This document shows positions 1 through 10,420 of a DNA stretch of 64,000 nt, one piece after another. The DNA lies in contig NC_064042.1 in assembly GCF_932526225.1 (NCBI RefSeq), positions 13,589,040 to 13,653,039 on the forward strand, written 5' to 3'. Both the position numbers and the translations under genes were made by a program. The stretch comes from Nematostella vectensis. Its lineage: Eukaryota > Cnidaria > Anthozoa > Actiniaria > Edwardsiidae. The notes beneath the pieces were generated by a model. The model was given only the letters and a program-made list of their open reading frames with translations, was not told where the DNA came from and searched no databases. The first letter of the stretch is position 1. Each line of letters opens with the position of its first letter.

Positions 1-117
1 TTTCTGATATTTTATTTATGTTTTCAGCTGTCTTGACCTGTAAGAGATTAATTGGAAAAGGAGTAAATATTAATTTAGCATTAATTGAAAGCATCGGACG
101 TATCAAAGAGATAATCT

Positions 118-383
118 CAGGCCCGTATCCAGGATTTTTATTGGGGGGGGTGGAGGGAGTTTTTTATAAAAATCTGACCACCCCCAAAAAAACAAAAAGG
201 GATTTCTTTTTTTTTTTTTTTGCCTTTGCAGTATCTCCACTGGACGTTTATTGTCGGTTTTGGCTACAAATACAAGTTTGGCTTATGGATTAATGGCATA
301 CCACAATAATCTAGCTTATGCTTTATAGTTTTGCCTACAAATAGCACGTCTGTTGGGAACCGAAAGTGGGCATTCGGCCTGAT
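118..383. mobile_element. MITE-like repeat, family A, copy 1
   Basis: Non-coding repeat that starts with CAGGCCCGTATCCAGG and contains blocks shared with 15961-16232 and 44212-44508: 'aaaaatctgacc', 'tttgcagtatctccac', 'tttggctacaaa', and 'aatagcacgtc' followed by 'ccgaaagtg'. Copy 3 ends in CCTGGGTACGGGCCTG, the inverted form of this start, so the family has terminal inverted repeats. This copy seems to lack its right end, fading out near 383. The poly-G and poly-T runs inside are typical of the family. No transposase is visible. The hAT-like assignment is a guess from the CAGG start. Confidence 0.7.
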
Positions 384-826
384 GCTATTGTTAGCTTCGC
401 AACAATAGTATCAGAAGTAGAATAAAAACTCGTGTATAGGAATCTTAGAAGTTGCCGTTATGCTAACATTTCCTATTAAAAGACCCTCCAAATAAGAACC
501 ACTCCGAGCAGAAAGCCAGAACAAAATTATGATACAAATGCAAAGATGTTATTTTTCCCATCATTGCCGCAATAAAAAACAAAAAGACAACAGTTGGAAT
601 ATATTGATGGAATGGTTTTAAACAATTCAAGTCAAGAAAATTGTAGTTAAGTATCTTAACAAACAAAGTTTCCTAAATTATCGGTAAATAGGCTGGAATG
701 GATATCTAAATCCTTATACATGGGTTTTTACTCTTTTATTTTGTCAATAGCCTCAATTCGTTAACGCAGTGCATCACGAATTCCCCACTCACCGTTATTC
801 GGCATCACGTGACAGGTCACATAATT
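384..826. other. AT-rich intergenic, probable 3' flank of the peptide gene
   Basis: No convincing exon is seen. On the minus strand an AATAAA (735-740) lies about 90 bases past the stop codon of the peptide gene at 827-1486 and is a reasonable polyadenylation signal for it. Confidence 0.4.
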
Positions 827-1486
827 CTACTGCGGACACATGCAGCAGAGTTGTCCGTTGGGGCAATCCCGCTGACCACGGCTAGTGCAGTCGCCTCTGT
901 TGCATCTCGTACCACAGTAAGCCCGGTCGTAATCCGACGAACAGAACGCGCTTACGTCACGGGCCGCTTCGTCTCCTGTAGGGAACATAAATGACGCTAT
1001 TTTTACGGAAATGTTAAGTCTCTTTTAGAATAGAGGGAAGGGAAGTTTTTTTTAAAAAAAAAAACCTCATTGTTATCTGAAAAATAACACTATAATAATA
1101 TTATCTGAAAGAAATAGCATTATAATAGCACTGACGGAGAAATGTATACGAATATTAGAAAGGACATTTTAGATACGATAAAGTTCTGATTGTAATACGT
1201 TGCATTTTTAAAGGATTATTTTAGAGAAAAAAAATCTTTGATAATGCGACCAAGTGCAAGAGTGGAAAGTTCTGGTGGCGTGCTAGCAGAAACTAGTACC
1301 TTTTCTTTTGCCTTACATTTTGTGACTTAAGGTTAAAGGCTATACTATACTCAAGCATCGCCAGCCCTGTTAAACACCATGGTAGATGATCCTGCAAATG
1401 GAACCCCACATACCTTGTGGAGCCGCTTGTATTAGTGCTACACACAGCACCAGAATACCCACGAGTATCACTTGCTTTATCGTCAT
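827..1486 (-). CDS. small secreted eight-cysteine peptide, two exons
   Basis: Exon 1 is 1486 down to 1414; exon 2 is 975 down to 827. Exon 1 (24 codons plus 1 base) starts at ATG 1486 and encodes a short Lys-containing N-terminus, a hydrophobic core (VILVGILVLCVALI) and a small-residue cleavage region ending in AAPQ, a textbook signal peptide. The donor is AAG/gtatgt and the acceptor is ccctacag. The split codon is Gly and the frame stays open to TAG at 829-827. The product is 73 residues. The 49-residue exon-2 part has eight cysteines spaced C-x8-C-x3-C-x4-C-x7-C-x5-CC-x1-C, the last close to the C-terminus. Exon 2 is markedly more GC-rich than its surroundings. Such peptides in cnidarians include SCRiP-type proteins, WAP-like antibacterials and neurotoxins. 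The segment around the fifth cysteine resembles a WAP core (DCP..xxCC) but the final WAP cysteines are missing. I recognise no exact family, so function is unassigned. It may lie inside an early intron of the BCOR-like gene, on the opposite strand. Confidence 0.75.
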
Positions 1487-1962
1487 CCTTAATCCGTCTG
1501 CCAATGTCGTTTAACTGAGGTTTAAACGTTCTTCCATGGTGATATACTTAGTGGATATCAATTCTTTTCTGCTATTGGTACATTGTGTTAGAGCAGCCGT
1601 TAGTTTTTTTGGTGAGATGCAAACACACTCTTGCCTGTGCAATCAAAGTTACCTCAGGCGGTCGACGTGTTTTTTCCAGCTGCCTCTCTGTTACATTGTT
1701 GCTCGGCAGATGTGCATTGAAGACCGTTCACCGCTTTATTTTTCATTTTATGAAAATAATAACTTCTGGTTCTGTCAGTCACACTTTTGCAAAAGGTCTA
1801 CTAATGATTATGTCACGCCTTGATATATTCCCATAGTTCCCAGCTCTGTTTCTGACATGGACGGGAGTCCTTACTTTATTTCTGAAAGTGAATCGTTGTA
1901 ATGTTTATTTTGCATTTTTCCATGGTGCCATGGTGGTACTGATGTGGTCGTTTTTCCTACAG

Positions 1963-2026
1963 GATTTCCAGCCAGTTGTCATGGAGTCTCGTACAAGAAG
2001 GAGAGGGACTCATACCCTGCAAGCAG
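1963..2026 (+). CDS. candidate upstream exon of the BCOR-like gene
   Basis: A 64-base open segment bounded by a good acceptor (tttttcctacag) and a donor (GCAG/gtgggt). Read from phase 0 it encodes DFQPVVMESRTRRRGTHTLQA plus one base, so it ends in phase 1. The next exon at 4094 begins with the two bases needed to complete a codon (G/CC, Ala). The basic, disordered composition suits a region N-terminal to the ankyrin repeats of BCOR proteins. There is no direct sequence match I can name, so this rests on splice signals and phase only. Confidence 0.4.
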
Positions 2027-2387
2027 GTGGGTACACAACCCTTCCACACACATACATCCACGTTAATATACGGATATGGTACATACACTCATGTCTACCC
2101 TACACACACACACCCATGTTTATATACGGATATGATAAATATACTCATGTCTACTTCCATGCCCCCATGTCTACTCGTATTTCTAATCAAAGGGCTCTGT
2201 GAGCCAACTCGTGAATGCAAATTGTTTTTCCAGTTATTTTCTTTGTGTGCATTTCAACAAATGATGGACACATCTAAGACAGTAAGAGTACATAAAAATT
2301 TCCTTTCTTTTCGATGTGATGAAACACCAAGAACAGTTTGATTATTATCATAAAAAGTATAAAAAAAAAAAGAAAAAAAATTAGATG

Positions 2388-2462
2388 TCACAAGTAGGGA
2401 TCGAACCTCCGGTCTTTGACGTCGTAGACTAGCGACAGAACCACTATACCACATTGCCGAAC
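2388..2462 (-). repeat. tRNA-derived SINE head or tRNA pseudogene
   Basis: Read on the minus strand, the segment has a tRNA-type A box (TGGTATAGTGG) and, 33 bases later, a near-perfect B box (GGTTCGATCCC). Runs of T that could terminate RNA polymerase III follow within about 15 bases. The acceptor-stem halves do not pair well and no clean anticodon arm can be drawn, so it is not a functional tRNA as it stands. A tRNA-derived SINE head is the simplest reading. Confidence 0.65.
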
Positions 2463-3862
2463 TAACCTCTGAGTAAAATTAGATTTTATCCTAATTGGTA
2501 TCGCACCGTTCAAACTGCTTTTGCTAGCATGTCAAATTTCGCCCTATTCTTTATCAAAGTCAATCAAGCTACAGTCATACAATGTATTTTAAGCATGTCA
2601 ACATTCTCGAAAGGCGCAAAATAGTTATTCGATGAATACGCGTGTTTGAACGAGTTTTGTTTGATATTTAGTACTTAACTTATAAAAAAAGAATTATGGA
2701 AAAAACAACTTATGAAAGTCCATGCTATTTTTTTTACCTGCAAACAGAGGCTTTCTCTTATTACCCTGCAAACAAAGGCCCTGCTAACAGAGGCTTTTCC
2801 CTTGTGTTTCTTTGACTTTTTGACATCAGTGACGAAGGCGCATGCGCACGCTCAACCCACATCGAAGACTTTTCTGAAAAAAACTAGCTTATACACCTAT
2901 TTCAAAAAAGGGTTGCACTTTGGTTCTCGCGGATGTGTGTCGTAACCCGAGGAGCACCATGGGTTCCAAACAGTGCTAAAAACACCGCTTCGTAATCCTT
3001 ATATCTTAGGTAGCGGGTTATTTGGATGATATTTTTTATAGGCTTTTCTATTAATAAAGTGTGGTTTTATTTGGGAGGGTCAAAGTGGACACTGTGGCGA
3101 TATTCGCAAAATTTGGTAGCATCGATTCACAATTTGTACGGTAAAACGAGTTGGGAACTTGAATTTTCAGGAACATGAAGAGCTTTGTGCTGGAGTCAAT
3201 CTTAGAATAACTTTGATTTTAGCTAAAAATAGCTAACATCATCTAAAGAAGCACAGGCTCTTAATTTGCTCTATCCTCAATCCATTACTACTTAAAGTTT
3301 ACGTGGTATCTGTAATTTTAGTCATTTGGGGTTTACTTGCAAACTATCTTAATTAATTCTACAAATTTTGGAATAGACAGATAGCTCTACAAAGACAAGA
3401 AGAACTGAGGGCTGATTCCTGGTCAAACATCCTTATGTTTGACCCAGATATGCTGATGTTTTTGGACGAATCTGGTTTTGTTTTTAGTTTTTACTTACTA
3501 CAAACAACACTTCGAGAATCGCGCATTTACATGAACTTAATAATAATTTTGTTTTGTTTTTCATTATCGCTCAAAAATGCTAAATAACAGTCAGTCGTTC
3601 TTTCGTTTAAAAACGTGGTTTAATATTATTTTCATCTTCTAGGACAAAACGAATCAAAAGAAATTAAGCCACAGTTTCATCAATGCGACACGCGCTACTG
3701 TGACAACCACAAGTCAGTCACAGTGTTTATTGACAAGAATTATATAACTAGGTTTTTGTCATTTGCTTTGGTGTGCACTAAAGCATTTCTTTGCCTCGCT
3801 GGTTGGCTAGTGAAGCTAATGTCTCTCCCATCCTTATTTTCTTACTTCCTCAAACTCTCAAG
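2463..3862. other. non-coding, presumed intron of the BCOR-like gene
   Basis: No exon with matching phase was found. A short internal repeat (ctgcaaacagaggcttt-like) occurs twice at 2739-2805. A sequence like an NRF1 half-palindrome (GCGCATGCGC) lies near 2838. Confidence 0.35.
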
Positions 3863-4045
3863 GTGGCCACGGAGCGCGCGTCGTATCAGAAAGCACATTC
3901 TTTGAATCCTAATTGGCTAACTTTATTAAACTGTCAATGTGGGCACGGTAGCGCGCGTTGCATCAGAAAGCACATTTCTCGAATCCTTATTGGCTAATTT
4001 TCTTAAACTGTCAATGTGGCCACGGTAGCGCGCGTCGCATCCTGA
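3863..4045. repeat. tandem repeat, 76-77 bp unit, about 2.5 copies
   Basis: Three successive units begin at about 3863, 3939 and 4016. Each has a GTGGCCACGG-like start, a GCGCGCGT core, 'tcagaaagcacatt' and an inverted CCAAT box (attggctaa). The third is cut off about 50 bases before the acceptor of the exon at 4094. The CCAAT plus GC-rich layout could act as a promoter for a shorter transcript, which is inference. Confidence 0.7.
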
Positions 4046-4093
4046 AGAAAACACTACTCCACATCGCTTCTAACGTGTTCTTTTTCCCATCAG

Positions 4094-7000
4094 CCGAGCC
4101 CGAGGCTCCAACATCCAAGCCTGAGTTCCCATTGCTAGTTGTCGAAAGCGTCAACTCCAAACCGGTCAAGGAGCGGGTTGTGGCCGAGAGCGAGGAGGTC
4201 CAGAAACTCGTCACAGAGTGTCTGCGCAAGCGCGGGATGTGGCGGGGTGATGAGCTTGAACAGGCATTGGTGAGTCATCGTAAAGCACCAATCAATCAAC
4301 CAGCAGTCAACCAATCAATGGTCTTTACTTTCAGAGGGTAAACATTTTCATCTTGTGCAAAGTTTTATAGCAAGTTGCCCTCTCTAATTGAATTATTCAA
4401 ATAGTTATGACGAGCCATCGACGCCAAAACGAATAATCAACAAGATTAAACCCAAAGACGAGCGAGACTTAAATAACTTGCTTAATAGGTTAGAAAAGAG
4501 CAAGAAAATGAGAGGATTTAGACGAATTTTGAAGAAGACGCTTCTGGGGTTCTTGGGCGGACGTTTTTTTTGGTACAATGGTTTCTTGGAAGTTGGGGAT
4601 CCTCCCATTATCCTTTGCGCACCTCGCTGCTCTTTCAACTTCTAGCGACTGGGTACGAGCCTGGCACAGAGCCAACAGCGCCAACGTCATTCAGTATCCC
4701 AGACTCGGTCTTGCTTGTTTGACCATAAGACAAGGGAAAAACATTTCCACAGCAACAGCCGCCAACAACTGACCAACACTGTAACGCACTGTAACACAGA
4801 AGGTTACATGGTGTAAAATAACAAAGCAATATTGTTGCTGATCGGCAATGTTGTATGGTTTTCGCAGCATTGTTGGCACTGTTTCCGCAAAAATAGGTGT
4901 GTGACAATACCGGATGGAAACAATAATCATGTCTCACTTACTGCGTGAAACTTCGACTTTTATGGCTTTTTGAAAATAAGTGCATGTGGCAATAATTATT
5001 ATATGATTATATTTATATGATTTTATTCTTAGAAAAGAGAAGAGGCTGCGCTTGGGGACGAAGCTATACGATTGCGAGGTACGTTACCATGACAACGTGA
5101 CATGTGCTGTCATGTCAGATATGGCCTAAAGCCTCCTTGGCCCCTCCCTGATGGGTTTTGCTTTCACCAATCCGACTCAAAACATGCAAAGCAATGTGCG
5201 CTATTTGTTGGTTTCAGATTCTCGAAAGCTGACGGTGAACCGGACAACGGGAGAGACAATACTACACAAGGCTGCTAGATTAGGATACCACGTGAGTAAA
5301 GCTACCAATGGGCAACGAAATTTCTTTCTAGTCTCCACGTAGCTGGTAGCTTTTTACTTTAACGTTTTAGTCTACCCTTTTGTTCAGGTTTTGGATGGTT
5401 TTCAAACGGCAAAAAAAGCCCAAAGCTGGCGACTAAAGAATCGCATTTGCAGCTAAATTTTCAAAATGCGACTAAAGAATTTTGGTCATTTGGTTCTAAA
5501 CTAATGACCAATAAACATCTGCAACTGAAAGTCCTTTTTTTATGAAACAGTCAGCAAAGTCGTTATAAAAGTTTGGATGTGTTTCCTGTTGAGCGTTTAG
5601 CACATGGCATCGCCATCAAGGAGTGTAGTATGTTGTCCTTTGCAGAGCCAATCTAAGTTTTTTTTTTTCTTTGTGCCTAAAAACGTCTCCAGGAAGTCGT
5701 CAAACAGTGCATACTTCAGGGAGCCGACCCTACCGCTAAAGATAACGCCGGCTGGACCCCCCTGCACGAGGCGTGCGCCAGGGGCAAGCTCGAGGTCGTG
5801 AAGGTGTTGGCGCAGTACGGCGCAGACGTGAATGCGCACTCAAACGACGGCATAAGGTGGGTTAACACTACATCGTAATATCGTAACGATGGCATAAGGT
5901 GGGTTTACATTACATTGTTATATCGTTATGATTGCATAAGTTGGGTTCACATTACATCTTAATATCGTAAAGGTGAGCTCACATTACATCGTAATATTGT
6001 ATCGACGTTATATTAAGGTTCACTTTACATCGTACATTGTAACGACCCTATTTTAGGGTTCACTTTACATCGTAACATTGTAACGACTGCATAAGACGTC
6101 GGCACAGTCTCTGACGTGTTTCGTCCCCAGACCCTTGCATGACGCGGCCGAGGGCGGTCACGTGGAAGTCCTGCGATTGCTTCTGACCTACGGAGCAGAC
6201 CCCATGCTCGCAACGTACGCCGGAAACACCGCCTACGCATGCGCAAAAGAGCCCAAAACCAAGCGATTGCTGAAAGGTGCGATCCCTTGATCAATTTCTG
6301 TCTAATGTTCCCTGAAGACTCCTTTCACTTAGCAAGAAACGATTTTCGTGTTCCCTCTTTTTGACTTGCCGTCGTTTATGGTAACAGTTTAAATGGTGTG
6401 TATGCTGTAAAGTAAATTCAAGAACTTGTGTGTGTTTTTGGGTACATCCGAATATTGGTTGTGATGTCGGGTTTATCCGGGATCCTACATCCGGGAAATG
6501 TGAAACCGTGTAATGGGAGACTATTGTTTATGTTGTAGAGTACATCCTGGATATAGGTCATGGAAGGCTAGAAGACTATCAGGATGTCACGGTAAGGCTA
6601 GCAGTAAGCCAATGCCTGCAGAGCCTTGGTAACAAAACTGATTGCTAAATAATCACAGAGCAGAGTCTCAGGAAAGCTAATTATTGTAATTATCCAATAA
6701 CCTAGCTTACCTTTTCAATTTGTCCTCCCAGGAATTGGTCTGAAAATTTTAAGTCTAAATATGCAGCGTGTTTTTTAATAATCACGCTCCTTTTTTTTCC
6801 AAACTACTAGCTCGTTTTACGATAAAGTCTGAAACTAAAGCCTGATTTATTTGGCCTGGGAAATAGGCTCAAAATATTTGGACGGCAGCTGTAAACAAGC
6901 TTCGACCAGACAAAGCCTGGCTTTCTCGCTTAATTTCCACAGGGCCCCATTATCGGAAAAACGATCCATTGTGTACTAGTTTTTTTTTTTCATTCTTAGG

Positions 7001-8582
7001 ACGGATGGAGTTTTGGTGGATCCTGCTCTTTCATGGGTAAGCTTCGTTATATGCTAGTTGATTGATGCATCCCAAAACAGTCAAATGTGCCTCTTATGTG
7101 ACTACTTGCTTTTAAGCAATTATTTGGGAATTAGTAAGTAAGCACCGATAAAAATAGACGGGGAATTAGTAAGTAATTAGTAAGTAAGCTCCGATAAAAA
7201 GAAACGGGGGGTGATCGTCGGCAAAATCAATTTTTAACCTAAGGGATGGCACTTCAACATTAATTCTTACCCCTAAGAGATAGCAAATTTGGTATGGTCT
7301 AAGAGTAGCAGAATCGTAAAAAAAGGTTAAACACCCTCTAAGAAACAGCAGTTGATCGAATTTTACACCCTAAGAGATAGCAGAATCGGAAAAAACTTAA
7401 ACAACCTCTAAGAAATAGTAGTTGGTCGAATTTTATACCCTAAGAGATAGCAGAATCGGAAAAAAAAACCGTCAAAACACCCCCCCCCCCCTAAAAAATA
7501 GCACTTGGTCGAATTTTATACCCTAAGAGATAGCAGAATCGGAAAAAATTATAAACACCCCTTAAGGAATAGCAGTTGGTTGAATTTTATACTCTAAGGG
7601 ATAGGACGATCAACCCCGTCTACTTGGTGAATCTAGCTCTGACATGGGATTTATCTGAGTTTAGGCATTGATTCAAATTTGGTGTCACAATATAGTTGAA
7701 GTTATTTTATTTTTTCTTGTTTTCCCCCAGATAACTCGACAGCCTCTGACCGGTATTCGGGGATATGGCGCGAGGCCCCTCCCCTGACGGAAATTTGCGA
7801 GCCTGAGTTTGAAGTGAGCGACCAACCGCACCTTCCTACCTACAACTTACCGGTGATGAAGGACGGTGTTGTAATCGGGTAAGAAACGGCACCACTTTTT
7901 CCTTTCACACATTTTCTTCAAAGTGAAGGTTGATCAGCTTAGGAACCCGAAATATTTTCACAATAATTTTTTTCAAGTCCAAGCAAAATCATGTCGTGTG
8001 CGATTTGAATTTGTTCCGTACGTGTGACAAGGTGGGATCTTGAGGGGGGTTAACCCCTTCTCCCCCCCCCCCCCCCCCCCCCACCTTCCTCTTCTGCCAC
8101 GTGTTATGGAACAACAAAAAACACTTTTTCTGGGACATTCATTTCATTTTTTAACAAAACACCCAGATAATGAAGAATTAGAGCCCCAGTGTCTTTTTAA
8201 ACTATAAGAAAAAAACACCTCATTGGGTCAACCCCCATCTTTTTTAGCGAGAAGCTAAGTCCGCCCCTAGTGTCGCATGGCCTTTTGGGATTAATTTGTA
8301 TGTATCCTTTGATTCCGCAGAAGAAAAAACTACATGTTATTGGATGACCTTTACGAGAAAAGCGGTGTCGCTAAAACCACGCTTCAGAAGCGCCTCAGAT
8401 CCGTGGAAAGTCTTGAAATGCCGTGGGCAGAATTTATGGACTTTGTGTCGGAAAGCAGTTTGTACAACAAGCCTCCAGACCCGCCCGCTGGAACATCTGA
8501 CTGTGCGCCTGTCGCTAGGCTTGTACCGCTGAACTATACTGCTCGCAGGCTCTTGAATATCCGCATTGAGCCGTGTAGGTGA
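4094..8582 (+). CDS. BCOR: BCOR-like Polycomb (PRC1.1) corepressor, ankyrin and PUFD region
   Basis: Exons: 4094-4269, 5033-5078, 5218-5291, 5693-5856, 6131-6276, 6539-6591, 7000-7036, 7731-7878, 8321-8582 (stop TGA). All junctions are GT-AG and phases agree throughout, giving 367 residues from 4094. Residues about 83-200 form ankyrin repeats: [20 protein letters not shown], then [20 protein letters not shown], then [19 protein letters not shown], then [13 protein letters not shown]. This matches the BCOR/BCORL1 ankyrin block in order and spacing. After a linker, residues about 258-367 match the PUFD domain: LPTYNLPV, then [26 protein letters not shown] and a C-terminal [13 protein letters not shown]. 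In vertebrates PUFD binds the ubiquitin-like domain of PCGF1 and recruits PRC1.1, which mono-ubiquitinates H2A. The N-terminal part of the gene is upstream or unresolved. The last exon ends about 175 bases before an AATAAA (8757). The family call is strong; whether it is the sole BCOR/BCORL1 orthologue is not determined. Confidence 0.88.
5847..6095. repeat. degenerate tandem repeat carrying copies of a splice donor
   Basis: Units of about 42 bp follow the 3' end of the BCOR-like exon at 5856. The exon end 'ggcataag/gtgggtt' recurs as 'ggcataaggtgggttt' (second GT at 5899) and then as 'gcataagttgggtt', where the donor is lost. Each unit carries 'cacattacatcgtaatatcgtaa'-like sequence. The array fills most of the intron up to near 6095. 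Confidence 0.75.
7201..7621. mobile_element. short inverted-end element with internal tandem repeats
   Basis: The left end reads ACGGGGGGTGATCGTC and the right end reads GACGATCAACCCCGTCT, an imperfect inverted pair. Between them about five copies of a 60-75 bp unit (ccctaagagatagcagaatcgg with a poly-A run) repeat in tandem. It lies in an intron of the BCOR-like gene. A preceding short direct repeat (ggaattagtaagtaagc.ccgataaaaa) sits at about 7129-7200. No coding capacity. Confidence 0.6.
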
Positions 8583-9340
8583 TATTACTATCGAGGCCTG
8601 TACCACAGGGATCCCTCGAGATGTGAAAATAATCACACTCACTTTGCATTCATAAAAGACTCAGCGGGCGTCTTAAATTCGTTTTCTCCAGCGATCTGGG
8701 GCTTGGACGTCTCAGGAAGTCCATTACAAACACGCAAACTCCCTTTCTAACGTGAAAATAAAATACTATTTAAAAACACTTCAACACTGTAACAAACAAA
8801 CGTTGCCAACGCAAAATGCCTCCAAGTAACCGTTACAAATGCATATGAGAACGCAAGATATTGTTACTAAAGCAACCGTTACGAACGCATAAAAGACAGT
8901 TATTGAAACAAGAGAAAGCGAAGTTAATTGTCCGTCTGTATTGCGACGGCATATTTGCCTTATGTACGCAAGTCATAGTAATCAGCCGTATCTTGATGGA
9001 AATTACGTCGGGACAAGTCGGATAACTCCCTCTTCCTAAAGTCAATGTGTACGATCAAGTCTGTAAACTTCAAGTTCCCTGTCGAAATGGCGTTTTGAGA
9101 TTGTCTAGATTTGTAGAGGCGCCAGAATTCGTTCCTATCGACGTCGGCGTCAAATTTTGCAAATCAAACAGATGACTGCGGTATTTGTTACCACAGGGTA
9201 CCCAGTTTTAAACAACATCAAGAGATAATGGTCTCTTGACAACACCGCGTTGTAAAATTATTTTCATATTTATTTCTCAAAATAAAGTATTATCGCTTGC
9301 AATTTGTTTGTTATTTATTAAATTTACAACCCTTATGTAT
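8583..9340. other. 3' UTR and downstream flank of the BCOR-like gene
   Basis: The AATAAA at 8757-8762 (and another near 9279) are candidate polyadenylation signals. Small open frames here carry no recognisable domain. A short inverted pair, 'ccacagggtacc' near 9193 and 'ggttaccctgtgg' near 9424, uses a motif that recurs in the arms at 27.2 and 31 kb. Confidence 0.4.
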
Positions 9341-10420
9341 CATGTTAATAGCGGAGCCGCGCGGAGCTCCATAGGTATAGAAATATGGTAAGCTATGCGA
9401 CTTGGTTTTGTGGTCATCGCGCGGTTACCCTGTGGTGTCACAAATCAGCCAGCCAACCAGTAATCCAGCCGCGCAACTCTCAGGCCCCTCTCGGTCTTAC
9501 GCTTTTATGAGTTTTAGTTCAAAACTCTTATGTTCACAAAAAAAAGGCAGTATTTAATGAGAAAGTATGCGGATTCAAATTGACTGAAGTCTTTTAGGAA
9601 CCGTTTTGTCTGAAGTACGAGTCGATAGTAAAATCTACCCGAGTGTTCGTGAATCCCGCCCGTCGCAACAGCTAAAAAGAGGTCTATAGAGGAGGACTAT
9701 GGAGGATCTACACTACCATTGTATATTCATTCACGTCTATATTTATGTAAGGAGATCCTGAGAAGAAAGGGCCTTGATGTCTGTTTTCAGCTATAAAAAT
9801 CATTCGCTTGTGTCGACGAGTTCCTTGCTAGCAGAAATTCGACAACTTCACAGTTTACAACAACCGCAACAGAAAGCGAAAAAAAAAACTAGTAGTCTAG
9901 TTACTGTATCAATGCCACTTAGCTTGTTGGATTTATACATTTGTTTCTAGAGTTTGCTTTGAGAATTCGTGGTCGTGATCAAACATGTTGAGCATAACAA
10001 CACCTTTGATATTCTTCGTTCTATCTATACTTTATTGACTGTGTTGAGATATTTAATAAAGGCTGACAAATATCATCCTGTCATATATTGCTAAAGAAGA
10101 CCTATCTTGTCTTTATATTCTGTGTATTTAGTCTTTTCAAAGATACAGCAACATTTTTTCAACATTATCATAACAACTTTAATTTTACAATTACAGAAGA
10201 ATTTTCTCTTCGAAAATAAAAAATTCAACCCTTATTACCTATATTGTTTTTGTTTTATATTGTCTGCATCTTGCATACTTTCTAATGTGTTTATTTACTT
10301 TTATTCAAATAGTTGTGAAAAATTAGTAAGGTTATGAATGGCATGATAAAAATATTGTTTTGAAGGAAAAAAATAATTAATTGTTTTCACTTTTATTTAG
10401 GTAAAACCAACCAAGGACTA
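9341..10420. other. intergenic, no gene seen
   Basis: AT-rich DNA after about 9900. I see no exon with domain content. A GC-rich patch with 'ggagccgcgcggagctcc' (about 9352) is palindromic in part. Confidence 0.3.

Noticed and set aside
2031-2150. CA-rich stretch with repeated 'tatacggatatg'
   Set aside because: Short simple-sequence repeat after a candidate exon; nothing beyond low complexity.
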